From assembly GCA_003963305.1 (NCBI GenBank), contig RXJR01000022.1, forward strand, positions 181,361-245,360: DNA of 64,000 nt, given 5' to 3'. Every line of letters starts with the position of its first letter. Within the stretch, counting starts at the first letter, position 1. Under the pieces are notes generated by a model. It ran no database searches. It saw nothing but the letters and a program-made list of their open reading frames with translations, and was not told where the DNA came from. Below are positions 16,758-25,827 of this stretch, one piece after another. The DNA comes from Candidatus Melainabacteria bacterium. GTDB taxonomy: Bacteria; Cyanobacteriota; Vampirovibrionia; Obscuribacterales; Obscuribacteraceae. The translations under genes and the position numbers were made by a program.

Positions 16758-18587
16758 ATGAACGACCATAAGTGGCAAAGACGGAATCGCGCAGCCAGGG
16801 GCAGCGTACTGGCTCTGACACTGGCGGTGCTCTCCGGTTTCACACTATTGTTTCTCTCATTCGCGCTGGCCTTCATTCGTTTCATCGGCACTAACCAGGA
16901 ACAGCGTTCCGCGATTGAATCTGCTGCGCTGGCAGCCGCCTGCGATTTGTCACGCATCGTGATCGATGATCCGGATCTTGGTCTCATATCCCTATCAGAC
17001 TATGCCCCCACTGGCAGTGGCACTATCGCGGCAGACAAATACGCCATGCCTGTTCGAAGCATCAACACCGTTTGGGGTTCGGTCATGCAGAACATGGACT
17101 TTGCACTTCAAAGTGGTGATTCAACAATGGAGAGCGCCGCGGAGCGAGATTACGAAATGGCCGTAGCAGCTTCACAACGTTTACGCGCCGCACTCACCCA
17201 AGCAGTTCGGCCCGGCGGCTCCGGCATCGACTATGAAGGGAGGGTCGTCAGACCTTACGACGATGCCCTCCTTGCTTACAAAAAGTGTGTAATCAGATTG
17301 ACGGGTAATGATTCGACCTACGTCAACGGATCGCTCTCATTAAGCCTGGGATGCATTCCTGGTCTGTCGTCATGCATCCCCAAGGCCGTTGCAGGCATAA
17401 GGAAAGCCCACTGCTACAACAATGAATTCGGTGAGTGCTTCCTGACTTATACAAACTACCGTTTCAACAACAGAGACTTCGTGTTCAGCGGAGTGGACAA
17501 CAAGACTCAACTTGTTAATGTGCGTCAGTTTCAAGACACAATCGCTGCACTAGACGACAAGATTGTGCCCAGCGTTGTGAAAGCCGAGGCAGATCAAAGC
17601 TACTCAGACATCGGAGGCTCGGCGCGCCGTATACACGCTGCAGCATGCGCCGAGCCAGGCGGCGTATCTGATCCGCTGCCGGCTCCTGGTGCTCTAATAA
17701 TTAGCTTTCCTGACGGCGTACCAGCAGGAATCGAATCCGTAAAAGATCTGCAAAAAAATCCATTGCTTGCCCATCTCAATGTCTCTTACCACACTGCCGG
17801 AGGCGGCGATTACCCGGCCGCCAATACTTCCCTGGTCGAACTTAGCAACCCTGCTGAATTCGGATTGCAGATGAACGCCGCCAGTGCCATCAATCGCGGC
17901 ATCTATGATTGGATCAGGCGACGCAGCCTTTTCAAAAGCAAAACCTATGCACCGGTAGTTTCAAACAATGCATCGGAGATGGGCAGCTCTTTCATCGCAC
18001 AGCCATTTGAAAAAACAGGCAAGTCTCTATCTTACGTCTACAGCTTTGGACAATCTCCCAGGCGGCTTGGTGCAGACGAAGTTGTATCGATGCTTGACGA
18101 TGCCGCTGGTTCTTCTGCTGGCACCTCAGCACCATTACCAGCACCGCTCAATATGCTCAGCGAAGGGCAACTGCTGGCTGTAAGCACTGAGCCGTTCGTA
18201 GCCAGCGATGGCAAAAAGTATGACGTCATCGTACAAGACATGGTGATCAAACCAGGCCGCATCAAGGGTGGAGCCCACGGAGGCGAACCACGACCCGATC
18301 CACGAGCCACAAAATCGGACAGCCTCGAAATATATAATTACACCGGCACACCCCCTAACATACCGTCCAGTCCTGCAATCGGATGGCGCGGAGACGGCAA
18401 CGGCACGTCTTACAACGTTTGGAAGCGCCTGGGGCAGGGCGCAGGCTCCACCGGTGGTGGCGGTAGCATGAACCAACCGCAGTACTATGGCTATAAAAGC
18501 GGCTCCGGTGATCAAATAGTCAGACCTACCTATCAGCGTAACGGTCTGGCTGTCGAAATAATATTTCGAGAAAGCGCTCAATTCTGA
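16758..18587 (+). CDS. TadG-like protein with N-terminal Tad domain
   Basis: 609 residues, with GAGGA 9 bases before the ATG. The N-terminus RAARGSVLALTLAVLSGFTLLFLSFALAFIRFIGTNQEQRSAIESAALAAACDL is the putative Flp-pilus-assembly TadE/G-like pattern: Gly before the TM, then a helix with A-x2-AA-x2-AA-x-DL. A long extracytoplasmic domain with several Cys (C-IPGLSSCIP, NNEFGEC) follows, ending in a Gly/Ser-rich part. It follows the TadE-like gene by 13 bases and ends before a strong bidirectional terminator. Paralogous in layout to the 36755 gene. Confidence 0.7.
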   Translation: MNDHKWQRRNRAARGSVLALTLAVLSGFTLLFLSFALAFIRFIGTNQEQRSAIESAALAAACDLSRIVIDDPDLGLISLSDYAPTGSGTIAADKYAMPVRSINTVWGSVMQNMDFALQSGDSTMESAAERDYEMAVAASQRLRAALTQAVRPGGSGIDYEGRVVRPYDDALLAYKKCVIRLTGNDSTYVNGSLSLSLGCIPGLSSCIPKAVAGIRKAHCYNNEFGECFLTYTNYRFNNRDFVFSGVDNKTQLVNVRQFQDTIAALDDKIVPSVVKAEADQSYSDIGGSARRIHAAACAEPGGVSDPLPAPGALIISFPDGVPAGIESVKDLQKNPLLAHLNVSYHTAGGGDYPAANTSLVELSNPAEFGLQMNAASAINRGIYDWIRRRSLFKSKTYAPVVSNNASEMGSSFIAQPFEKTGKSLSYVYSFGQSPRRLGADEVVSMLDDAAGSSAGTSAPLPAPLNMLSEGQLLAVSTEPFVASDGKKYDVIVQDMVIKPGRIKGGAHGGEPRPDPRATKSDSLEIYNYTGTPPNIPSSPAIGWRGDGNGTSYNVWKRLGQGAGSTGGGGSMNQPQYYGYKSGSGDQIVRPTYQRNGLAVEIIFRESAQF

Positions 18588-18625
18588 GCGCTGTTCATTT
18601 CGGCGTAAGCTAGCAGACAAGAGAG

Positions 18626-18660
18626 AAGCCCCGAGAGTCTCGAGACTCTCGGGGCTTTCC
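18626..18660. terminator. Strong bidirectional terminator
   Basis: A perfect 32-bp palindrome (arms AAGCCCCGAGAGTCTC and its complement, 18626-18657) is placed between two convergent genes. Each arm starts with AA and ends in TT, giving short U-tracts in both directions. Confidence 0.88.
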
Positions 18661-18690
18661 CTGATGCTTTCCCTGCCCCTGGTGCGGTAC

Positions 18691-19473
18691 TTAGAGCGGG
18701 ATATCAGGACCGGGCTGCGGATTCAAACGCATCGACTGCAGGGCTTCTTTGATCTCGTTTATACCGGTTACATCCGAACCAGGCTTGCCCGAGTTGAAGT
18801 CTTTGAGTCCCTTACGAATCCCATCTGTGGCTTGATCTACGAGATCGCCCCGATCAGTCAATGTCTTTTGCGCACTATTTATAGCATCCATGGCTCCCTG
18901 CGTGTCACCGGATTTCAGCTTAGCCAGGGCATCTTCGTATGACTTGCAAGCTTCGGAGGTGAACCCATTTCCTTTCATACCATCGATTGTCTTTTGCAAT
19001 TCTTCTTCGGCCTTCTTCGTGTTGCCGTTGAGAATATCTCTGTCCGCCTGCTGACCACCGCGTTTGGCATAGTCGATTAACTCGCCTTCTTTATTCAAAT
19101 CCTGCAGTGCTTTTCGAATCTCCTTTTCTCCATTTTGATAACGCTCATAGTCTCCGCTCTGCAAATCTTTCAAGCCGTTGCGAGCATCCCAGTTGGCCTG
19201 GGCTACGTAATGGGGCTCTTGCGGGCGTTCACGCGGTGTATTGTCTGTGGAGGTAGTAATCGCTGTGGAATCTTTTGCGCTGCCATCGCCGGTCTGAGCA
19301 GAATCGACAATGTTCAAAGGCGGCAAGTCGGCAGAGCTGCTTGCACCTCTCATTTCATTTATGGCTGCTCTACTATCGGTCTTTCCCAGCTCTTGAGAAA
19401 CGAGTGCCAAATTATGATTTTCAGTGGGTCGTGCTGCTCGTGAATCAATCTGCTCAAAATGCTGATCTACCAT
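18691..19473 (-). CDS. Hypothetical helical repeat protein
   Basis: 260 residues with a polar N-terminal third (Ser/Thr/Asp-rich, no signal) and an all-helical remainder. Recurrent motifs are GLKDLQSGDYERYQNGEKEIRKALQDL near residue 100 and GLKDFNSGKPGSDVTGINEIKEALQSM near the C-terminus, i.e. the same ~30-residue unit flanking two shorter helical pairs (LNGNTKKAEEELQKTIDGM, LKSGDTQGAMDAINSAQKTL). The units resemble TPR-like or bacterial A/D-rich helical hairpins. Family not recognised. Together with the neighbouring EF-hand/GH16 protein and 5942-7591 it has a polar N-terminus without a Sec signal. Confidence 0.65.
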   Translation of the reverse strand: MVDQHFEQIDSRAARPTENHNLALVSQELGKTDSRAAINEMRGASSSADLPPLNIVDSAQTGDGSAKDSTAITTSTDNTPRERPQEPHYVAQANWDARNGLKDLQSGDYERYQNGEKEIRKALQDLNKEGELIDYAKRGGQQADRDILNGNTKKAEEELQKTIDGMKGNGFTSEACKSYEDALAKLKSGDTQGAMDAINSAQKTLTDRGDLVDQATDGIRKGLKDFNSGKPGSDVTGINEIKEALQSMRLNPQPGPDIPL

Positions 19474-19615
19474 GGGGAGTATCCTCCGTTGTTCCAGCCA
19501 GAAATAAACAAGAGTAGTAACTTAAGCGCGAGTGACTGGGCTTGCTCGGCTGTAGACATACTTGTAAGGCAAGAAAATGACAAACCTGGATCATCACAGC
19601 TGCGCAAAATGCACG

Positions 19616-19651
19616 ACAAAACAAAAGGGCAGTATGCCTGTCATACTGCCC
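19616..19651 (-). terminator. Rho-independent terminator of the GH16 gene
   Basis: Perfect 10-bp stem GGGCAGTATG/CATACTGCCC with a 5-base loop (19627-19651). On the minus strand it is followed by TTTTGTTTTGT. It lies 29 bases beyond the GH16 stop. Confidence 0.88.
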
Positions 19652-19679
19652 CTAGCGTCATACTCGCCGGAACGGATCG

Positions 19680-21098
19680 TCAGGTACTCTGGAACATTTT
19701 AAAATACTCAATCTGCGTGCCATGCTGAGGACCGAAAGGTCCATCATTGATGTGATCCAGACCGCCCCAGTTTCCACCAACTGCAGTATTCAGCAACCAG
19801 TTCAAACTCTGGCCTCCAAATTTGTCTGTTACTTTTCCAAGCACGTGACCATCGAAATAGTAAGTTGTCTCGTTGCCGTGCACTGCCACTGCATAGTTAT
19901 GAAAACTGTTGGTCAATGTTTGTTTATCACCATCAAGAGTTGGCGGTTCCTTGTCCAGGATGTCCTTAACATTAGCCCAGCCTCCCTGTGCCGTATGTGC
20001 TGATCCTGGTCCCCAGTCATGAGTGTTGAAGTGATAGTTGTAATCATCGGCTCGAGAGCCTGTACCATGCTCGCCATTGCGCAGTCCTTCCATCACATCT
20101 ATCTCTCGCCCCGTGCGCCAGGCCCAGAATGCCGGCCATGTTCCACCCGTATCCGATAGCTTGATTCGCGCCACAAAGAGACCATCGGCAGGAAGCGTGT
20201 CTTTCGTCGTTATCATTCCCGAATAAATTTGGCCGTTGGCGTCACGGGTAACAAACTGGTCGGCCACAGTGATCTGCTTGCCCGTAACGGGATCGGTTAC
20301 TGTAGTAACTTTTGTGTTATCGGGACTGTCGAGTTGTTTTTCACCATTGCCGGGATAGGAACGATTGCCGAATTGATCCGAGCCATTAAAGAACTGACTC
20401 ATTGTGGGATCGTCGGCAAACTTGCTGTCAAAATGCTTCTTCCAGTTGCCGTCAATTCCTGCGATTGCCTGGTCGTCCTGACTCAACTTATCGGAACCGC
20501 CGTTGCCCTTTCCGCCACCGTCGGAACCGCCTTTACCACCACCGTCAGAGCCACCACCGCTGCCTGCAGGCGGTGCATCCTTGGCCATAAAATTCAACCA
20601 CTCGTCCCATTTAACGACACTGTCTTTTCCAGCCATCGTCTTGTAAGCGTTGTACAAATCGTTGATGCTTACAGTTTTCGCATCACCATCCAGACCAGAG
20701 AGGCGATCGAATCTATCTGTCGGAGTCTGCAATCCCTGAGCTGCGAAAAACCGACTCCATTCATCGCGATCAATTAAATTGTCGCTGCCCTTCATGGAAG
20801 TGAAGCCCTGGTAAACATCTTGAAACGACAGAGAACTGCTATCACCGTCCATGCCGGCCAGTGTGCTGAAGTGCCCTTTGGGTACCTGGGACAGAGAAGC
20901 GGCTTCGGATTGTGCGGAAACAGCGGCTTGTGTACTCGGGTATGGCGACGAAAATTCAAGATAATTCGAAGGCGTTGGGTCCGGCTGAGCGCTGGACCGC
21001 TCACCAGATGCAAACAGCTGATGAACGTCAAAATCAGCGTTGGTAACTGCTGCCTTATCACGGCAACTGTCAAGATTTTCACGATGGCAATCTCTCAT
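19680..21098 (-). CDS. EF-hand-like plus GH16 beta-glucanase
   Basis: I choose ATG 21098 (472 residues) because AAGGAG lies 6 bases before it; an in-frame ATG at 21137 has none. Residues ~80-185 hold four EF-hand-like loops in two pairs (DGDSSSLSFQD, GSDNLIDRDEW, DGDAKTVSIND, GKDSVVKWDEW). A Gly/Ser/Lys linker (GGGSDGGGKGGSDGGGKG) follows. The C-terminal ~260 residues are a GH16 domain with the catalytic signature EIDVME (nucleophile Glu332, Asp334, acid/base Glu337) and flanking tryptophans (WPAFWAW, HDWGPG). GH16 enzymes cleave beta-1,3 or mixed-linkage glucans or marine galactans; the specificity cannot be read here. No Sec signal is evident. A rho-independent terminator follows at 19616-19651. 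Confidence 0.87.
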   Translation of the reverse strand: MRDCHRENLDSCRDKAAVTNADFDVHQLFASGERSSAQPDPTPSNYLEFSSPYPSTQAAVSAQSEAASLSQVPKGHFSTLAGMDGDSSSLSFQDVYQGFTSMKGSDNLIDRDEWSRFFAAQGLQTPTDRFDRLSGLDGDAKTVSINDLYNAYKTMAGKDSVVKWDEWLNFMAKDAPPAGSGGGSDGGGKGGSDGGGKGNGGSDKLSQDDQAIAGIDGNWKKHFDSKFADDPTMSQFFNGSDQFGNRSYPGNGEKQLDSPDNTKVTTVTDPVTGKQITVADQFVTRDANGQIYSGMITTKDTLPADGLFVARIKLSDTGGTWPAFWAWRTGREIDVMEGLRNGEHGTGSRADDYNYHFNTHDWGPGSAHTAQGGWANVKDILDKEPPTLDGDKQTLTNSFHNYAVAVHGNETTYYFDGHVLGKVTDKFGGQSLNWLLNTAVGGNWGGLDHINDGPFGPQHGTQIEYFKMFQST

Positions 21099-21391
21099 AT
21101 CCAACTCCTTTTCTAATAACCGGATGGACGGACGCAAAAACCACGCTTCTTATCGAGTAGTAAGGTGTTAGAGAAAGACCGGAAGAAAGCGCGTCAAAAT
21201 GGAATCTAAGTGCAAAAAAATGACAAACTCGGATCTTTTCCAGACGACGGGTCCAGATCGTTCGTCAAATTAAGCGTGCACACAGCCCGCGTATTTCAGG
21301 CATTTAAAAATGCTTTACAACGTTTGGCAAAGTTGTACTATGACGTCGCAACTCGGCACACCCGTCCTCACGGCCAGGTTGGCGAAAAGAA

Positions 21392-21463
21392 TGGCTCCGA
21401 CAGGATTCGAACCTGTAACCTGGCGATTATGAGTCGCTTGCTCCACCATTGAGCTACGGAGCC
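21392..21463 (-). tRNA. tRNA-Met (anticodon CAT, elongator type)
   Basis: A full cloverleaf is readable on the minus strand. The acceptor is GGCTCCG/CGGAGCC with discriminator A (21392), the anticodon loop CTCATAA gives CAT, and the T-arm is ACAGGTTCGAATCCTGT. The G1-C72 pair and the GGTTACAGGTTCGAATCC block resemble elongator tRNA-Met rather than initiator; a lysidine-modified tRNA-Ile2 is the alternative. CCA is not encoded. One A-C mismatch tops the anticodon stem. Confidence 0.93.
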
Positions 21464-21577
21464 ACAAAATGGGGCGAAGAAAACTATTCTATACCAACTT
21501 TGCGGCTGAAAACCGGTGCATTGCTCAACGTGACGTTGTCAGGCAAATTCATCTAAAAACCCGGGTTAACGGGAATA

Positions 21578-23515
21578 TTGGGCTGGTTGAGAACTTTAGT
21601 GCGAGATCACTCAGTGGACCAGGGCCACCAAAATCAAGAGATACCTGATTTTTCACAAGATGCAGGCAGTGCTCTAGAGAATAGCAAGCGCATTTGCCCG
21701 AACTGTGGGCTGAAACTTTCGACTGACATCGCTATTTGCCCAAATGACGGCACAGTTTTGAGCGAAAGTGCTGCCATTGGAAGCAAGCTGGCGGACCAAT
21801 ACGAGTACTTATCCGAAATCGGATCGGGTGGTATGGGAGTCATCTACAAAGCCCGGCACGTGGCACTAAACCAGATCGTGGCAATAAAGATGATGCACAA
21901 AAATCGTATGGACGAGGTAAGCGTGCGCCGCTTTCAGCAAGAGGCTAAAGCCGTAACAGCACTGGACCACCCTTCAATCGTCAGAGTGCGAGACTTTGGT
22001 GTAAGTGACGCTGGGCAACCGCATATGGTGCTCGACTTCATTGAGGGAGACACTCTGGCATCGGCGATCCGCAAATCAGCAGGACTGACGGTAGAAGAAT
22101 CGCTTGAAATCTTCATACAGGCCTGCGATGCACTTGACCATGCTCACCGTCGAGGAGTACTGCACCGCGATTTAAAACCAAGCAACATCATGCTCGTGCC
22201 ACGTTTATCGGGGGCACCACTGGTAAAAATTGTTGATTTCGGAATCGCCAAAATAAATAATCCAGATGCAGATTCAGGCGTGATGAATCTTACGCAGACG
22301 GGAGAGGTTTTCGGCAGTCCGCTATACATGAGCCCCGAACAAGCATCGGGAGCAAAGCTAGACAAGCGTTCCGACATCTACTCATTCGGATGTCTAATGT
22401 ACGAAACGCTTACAGGAGCGCCTCCCTTCGTAGGAGGAAGTTCCATTGAGACAATTTTCCGCCAGCTGAACGACCCGGCGCCATCATTAAAAGAGGGCTC
22501 GTTAGGAAAAGAATTTCCAGCAGAACTTGAAGCGATTGTTGCCAAAACGCTGGAGAAAAAACCCGAAAATCGATTTCAATCGATGGCCGAACTCAAGCAT
22601 CAGTTAATGACCTTAAGATCGGGTAAGAGCGAAGCCGAATCAGACAGTGCCACCATAGATGATGAATCGAAAAACAAAAAACGCATCGAAATTAAAGCAT
22701 TGCTTGGTGCACTTCTTGTCCTGATTGTTCTCGCTGCTGGGTCCGGCTACTTCGTAGTAACAGGTCTGTTGAAAAAAGATAAGCCAGTAGAGCCAGTCTT
22801 AGACGACCAGATGAAAGCCAAACGGATCATCGCCAGGAACCTCGATGCCAGCGAGATTGACCTGAGCAATCTAAAGCTGAACGACAAGATGCTTGAAATG
22901 TTTGCTGGTCCAACCAGAACGACGTCGGTGAAATTATCGAATTCATCAGTGACTGGACCGGGTCTGGCCAATCTTATCCATCTTCCCCTGAAGTCTCTTT
23001 CACTGAACGGTTCACCTATAACCGATCGTGCTCTTGAAGACATAGGACACATGGACAATCTCGAAATTCTCGACCTGCGAAAAACTTCGATTACTGATGC
23101 CGGTCTTAACAACTTAAGAGGGCTTACAGCATTGAAAGAACTCGATATCAGTGAAGATGCTGTTGGAAAACGCGCCTGCCTGATGATCAAACACTGGCCA
23201 AATCTCACTGTTCTGAAGATGGACAAAACCAACATAGACAGTACTGATGCGTACGCCGATATTGCCGGCAGCAGCAGTCTTAGAACTGTGAGCTTGAACG
23301 ATTGCTCATTACGAAACTCTGATCTCGCTGCTTTGAGAAACAGCAAAATCGAGAACTTAAGCATTGATGGTACTGCCGTTGATGACCAGGGGTTAAGCCA
23401 GATACCCTCGATGACGTCATTGAAAGTGCTGAGTATAAAGCGATGCAAGGTGACACCGGAATCTCTGCAGACTCTCAAATCTAAACGACCAGACCTGCTC
23501 GTCACAACTCAATGA
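21578..23515 (+). CDS. Zinc-ribbon/Hanks kinase/TM/LRR protein 1
   Basis: 645 residues from a TTG start (GGGAA upstream); GTG 21614 is an alternative. The N-terminal zinc-ribbon-like motif is CPNCG-x10-CPNDG (Cys40, Cys43, Cys54, Asp57). The Hanks Ser/Thr kinase spans about 74-335, with IGSGGMGVIYKA, the VAIKMM lysine, LHRDLKPSN, VDFGIAK, SPEQAS, and an intact RD catalytic loop. One TM lies near 372-395 (ALLGALLVLIVLAAGSGYF). The outer region (~415-640) has LRR-like units of the RNI type (LEILDLRKTSITDAGLNNLRGL, LKELDIS, LSIDGTAVDDQGLSQI). The probable architecture is a cytosolic kinase reading an extracytoplasmic LRR sensor. The paralog starts 20 bases downstream, so this is an operon. Confidence 0.92.
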   Translation: MGWLRTLVRDHSVDQGHQNQEIPDFSQDAGSALENSKRICPNCGLKLSTDIAICPNDGTVLSESAAIGSKLADQYEYLSEIGSGGMGVIYKARHVALNQIVAIKMMHKNRMDEVSVRRFQQEAKAVTALDHPSIVRVRDFGVSDAGQPHMVLDFIEGDTLASAIRKSAGLTVEESLEIFIQACDALDHAHRRGVLHRDLKPSNIMLVPRLSGAPLVKIVDFGIAKINNPDADSGVMNLTQTGEVFGSPLYMSPEQASGAKLDKRSDIYSFGCLMYETLTGAPPFVGGSSIETIFRQLNDPAPSLKEGSLGKEFPAELEAIVAKTLEKKPENRFQSMAELKHQLMTLRSGKSEAESDSATIDDESKNKKRIEIKALLGALLVLIVLAAGSGYFVVTGLLKKDKPVEPVLDDQMKAKRIIARNLDASEIDLSNLKLNDKMLEMFAGPTRTTSVKLSNSSVTGPGLANLIHLPLKSLSLNGSPITDRALEDIGHMDNLEILDLRKTSITDAGLNNLRGLTALKELDISEDAVGKRACLMIKHWPNLTVLKMDKTNIDSTDAYADIAGSSSLRTVSLNDCSLRNSDLAALRNSKIENLSIDGTAVDDQGLSQIPSMTSLKVLSIKRCKVTPESLQTLKSKRPDLLVTTQ

Positions 23516-23534
23516 TGACACCAGCAAGCCCGAA

Positions 23535-25799
23535 GTGAGCCTTGAAGACCACATGGACGTCAACGCAAGAACAAGTGAAGCACAAAGCTCCCTCACTCAA
23601 AGCCGGGTCTGCTCACAATGTGGACTTTCTGTCTCGTTCAGTGTAACCAGATGCCCAAATGACGGCACTTCTCTTCTTACGAAATCTGAGATAGGAACCG
23701 AACTGGCTTCTCAGTATGAGTTTCTCTCTGTCATTGCCAGCGGTGGCATGGGAATCATTTATGAAGCAAGAAATCTCGTCTTGAATCAAAAAATGGCCGT
23801 CAAAATGATGAAGACGGAGAAGCTAGACGAGAAAAACGTAAAACGATTTAAAAAAGAAGCAGAGGCTCTAGCAGCGCTCGAACATCCTAACATTATCCAC
23901 GTTCGTCACTATGGCTTGACCGAAAATGGTCAGCCCTACATGGTTCTGGATTACGTCGAGGGTACTTCGATGTCTCAGCTCATTCAATCCAGGGGTCCGA
24001 TTCCTGTTGCCTTCGCCATCCAATTTTTCATCCAGATTGCCGATGCACTGTCGCACGCTCATGAACGAGGCGTCTGGCATCAAGACTTGAAACCGAACAA
24101 CATTATGATCTGTCAGTCAGGGTTGGCAATACCATACATCAAATTGATTGATTTTGGTATTGCCAAGATTATCAACGGCGAAGCTACTCCAGCTGGACTG
24201 ACCGACACGGGCGATATCCTGGGCAGCCCTGCTTACATGAGTCCTGAACAAGCAAGTGGTGGCAAAGTCGATGAGCGCACTGATATCTACTCACTGGGAT
24301 GCGTGATGTTCGAAGCGTTAACCGGAACGCAGCCTTTCAGTGGCACTACCGCGCTTGAGGTGATAGCTCACCAGGTCAACACGAAGGCACCATCAATCGA
24401 GGATCGTGCCTTAAGCGAATTTCCTCAGAGCCTCGTGCAGATCGTCGCTAAAACACTGGAGAAAAATGCAGACCAGAGATACCAGTCAATGGCGGAGCTG
24501 AGAGATGCGCTGGCTAAGGTATTGAAAAACGATCACGAAGATACTGGCCAATTCCGGGCCAGGACGCAAACAGAACAGTTCAAAGATTCGCTAAATACCC
24601 CCACTGCGAAAGCTTTGATGGTTACCGGAATTGTAATCACGATGACAATTCTATTCACCAACATCTGCTTGCTTATCGCTGAAGCAACACACGATCGAGA
24701 AGTCGCCCTTGCCCGCAAAAAGATCAAAGATGAGGCCGAAGCCGCAAATGTCTACGATGAGCCCGTCCTTGCGCGCCAGATGATTCGCGAAGGATTAACC
24801 AAATGGAGAGCCGGAGGACGATTTCAGCTGAAAGTCGACTGCGACGACAGTACATTGGATGAGTTCGGACTCTATCCGGCACAAGCAACTTATGTTGAGC
24901 TTGAAAATACAAACATCAAAGGACCAGGATTGGCCTATTTGATCCGCTACCCGGTGGATTTTCTGACAATGAATGATTCGAGCATGACTGATCGAGCCAT
25001 GTTAGAGATAAAGCACATGAAGAGACTACGAGAACTGCAAGTGGACGCTACTTCAGTAACGAAAGCAGGATTCGAACAGCTGAGAGAAATGCCGAATTTG
25101 ACTCGATTGTCGGCACGCACAGATCGCCTGAACGACGAAACCATGCGGGTCATAGCCGACATAAAATCACTTGAACACTTGCAGTGTGGTCGTAACGAAG
25201 GTATCACGGCGGTGGGCTATGCTTACTTGAAAAAATTACCCCATCTGAATTGCCTGGACATGTTGCAAAATCCCATTGATGCTTCAATTGCAAGAGCAAT
25301 CAGTCAAGCCACTCAGATCAGAATTTTGAATTTCGAAAGAACAAACATCAATGACGATTGCTTGAGAGAAATTTGCAACTTGAAAAATCTGGAGGAACTT
25401 CTTCTTACCGACTGTAAGCATTTTACAGGCGTCGGTCTAAAATACCTGGTAAAACTGCCTGGTTTGAAGAGTGTAAAACTGGACAGAGACTCCCAACTGA
25501 GTGACAAAGAGATGATGGTACTGGGCGATTTGCCTAAACTGACAAATTTAGATATTCGGCGAACCAAGGTCGGAGACCTGACTATGGAAAAAATTGCGCA
25601 CAGAGATCTGACTCATCTGTATATCCAACACACCAGAGTAACGGCCCGAGGTCTCTTGCAGCTTGTGAACTGCAAGCACCTGAAACTTGTCGAAGTCGAG
25701 AAGAATCAATTTTCGCCAGCAACTATTGAACAATTTGAAAAACAGAAGCCTGGAGTAATCAGATTCGTTCAACAAGAAGATTACAACGACGACTTCTGA
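23535..25799 (+). CDS. Zinc-ribbon/Hanks kinase/TM/LRR protein 2 (non-RD)
   Basis: 754 residues from GTG 23535; ATG 23553 is an alternative. Same order as its upstream neighbour: CSQCG-x10-CPNDG ribbon, kinase (IASGGMGIIYEA, MAVKMMK, LIDFGIAK, SPEQAS), TM (ALMVTGIVITMTILFTNICLLI), then a longer LRR/RNI-like region (about 9 units, e.g. LRELQVDATSVTKAGFEQL, LTNLDIRRTKVGDLTMEKI). The catalytic loop reads WHQDLKPNN instead of HRD, so the Arg is Gln: a non-RD kinase whose regulation by activation-loop phosphorylation may differ, though the Asp and Lys are kept. It ends convergent with the nitrilase-family gene. Confidence 0.92.
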   Translation: MSLEDHMDVNARTSEAQSSLTQSRVCSQCGLSVSFSVTRCPNDGTSLLTKSEIGTELASQYEFLSVIASGGMGIIYEARNLVLNQKMAVKMMKTEKLDEKNVKRFKKEAEALAALEHPNIIHVRHYGLTENGQPYMVLDYVEGTSMSQLIQSRGPIPVAFAIQFFIQIADALSHAHERGVWHQDLKPNNIMICQSGLAIPYIKLIDFGIAKIINGEATPAGLTDTGDILGSPAYMSPEQASGGKVDERTDIYSLGCVMFEALTGTQPFSGTTALEVIAHQVNTKAPSIEDRALSEFPQSLVQIVAKTLEKNADQRYQSMAELRDALAKVLKNDHEDTGQFRARTQTEQFKDSLNTPTAKALMVTGIVITMTILFTNICLLIAEATHDREVALARKKIKDEAEAANVYDEPVLARQMIREGLTKWRAGGRFQLKVDCDDSTLDEFGLYPAQATYVELENTNIKGPGLAYLIRYPVDFLTMNDSSMTDRAMLEIKHMKRLRELQVDATSVTKAGFEQLREMPNLTRLSARTDRLNDETMRVIADIKSLEHLQCGRNEGITAVGYAYLKKLPHLNCLDMLQNPIDASIARAISQATQIRILNFERTNINDDCLREICNLKNLEELLLTDCKHFTGVGLKYLVKLPGLKSVKLDRDSQLSDKEMMVLGDLPKLTNLDIRRTKVGDLTMEKIAHRDLTHLYIQHTRVTARGLLQLVNCKHLKLVEVEKNQFSPATIEQFEKQKPGVIRFVQQEDYNDDF

Positions 25800-25827
25800 G
25801 CCAGAGGACAAACTCTGATGTAGACGT

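Noticed and set aside
22531..22560. VAKTLEK in the kinase C-lobes (also near 24451) resembling the AKTLLE motif of KT-repeat proteins
   Set aside because: This is the ordinary helix of Hanks kinases before the DPxxR motif; the acid is at +2, not +3.
22747..23505. Minus-strand open frame of 252 codons opposite the LRR region of kinase 1
   Set aside because: Antisense to a regular LRR coding pattern; no family motif.
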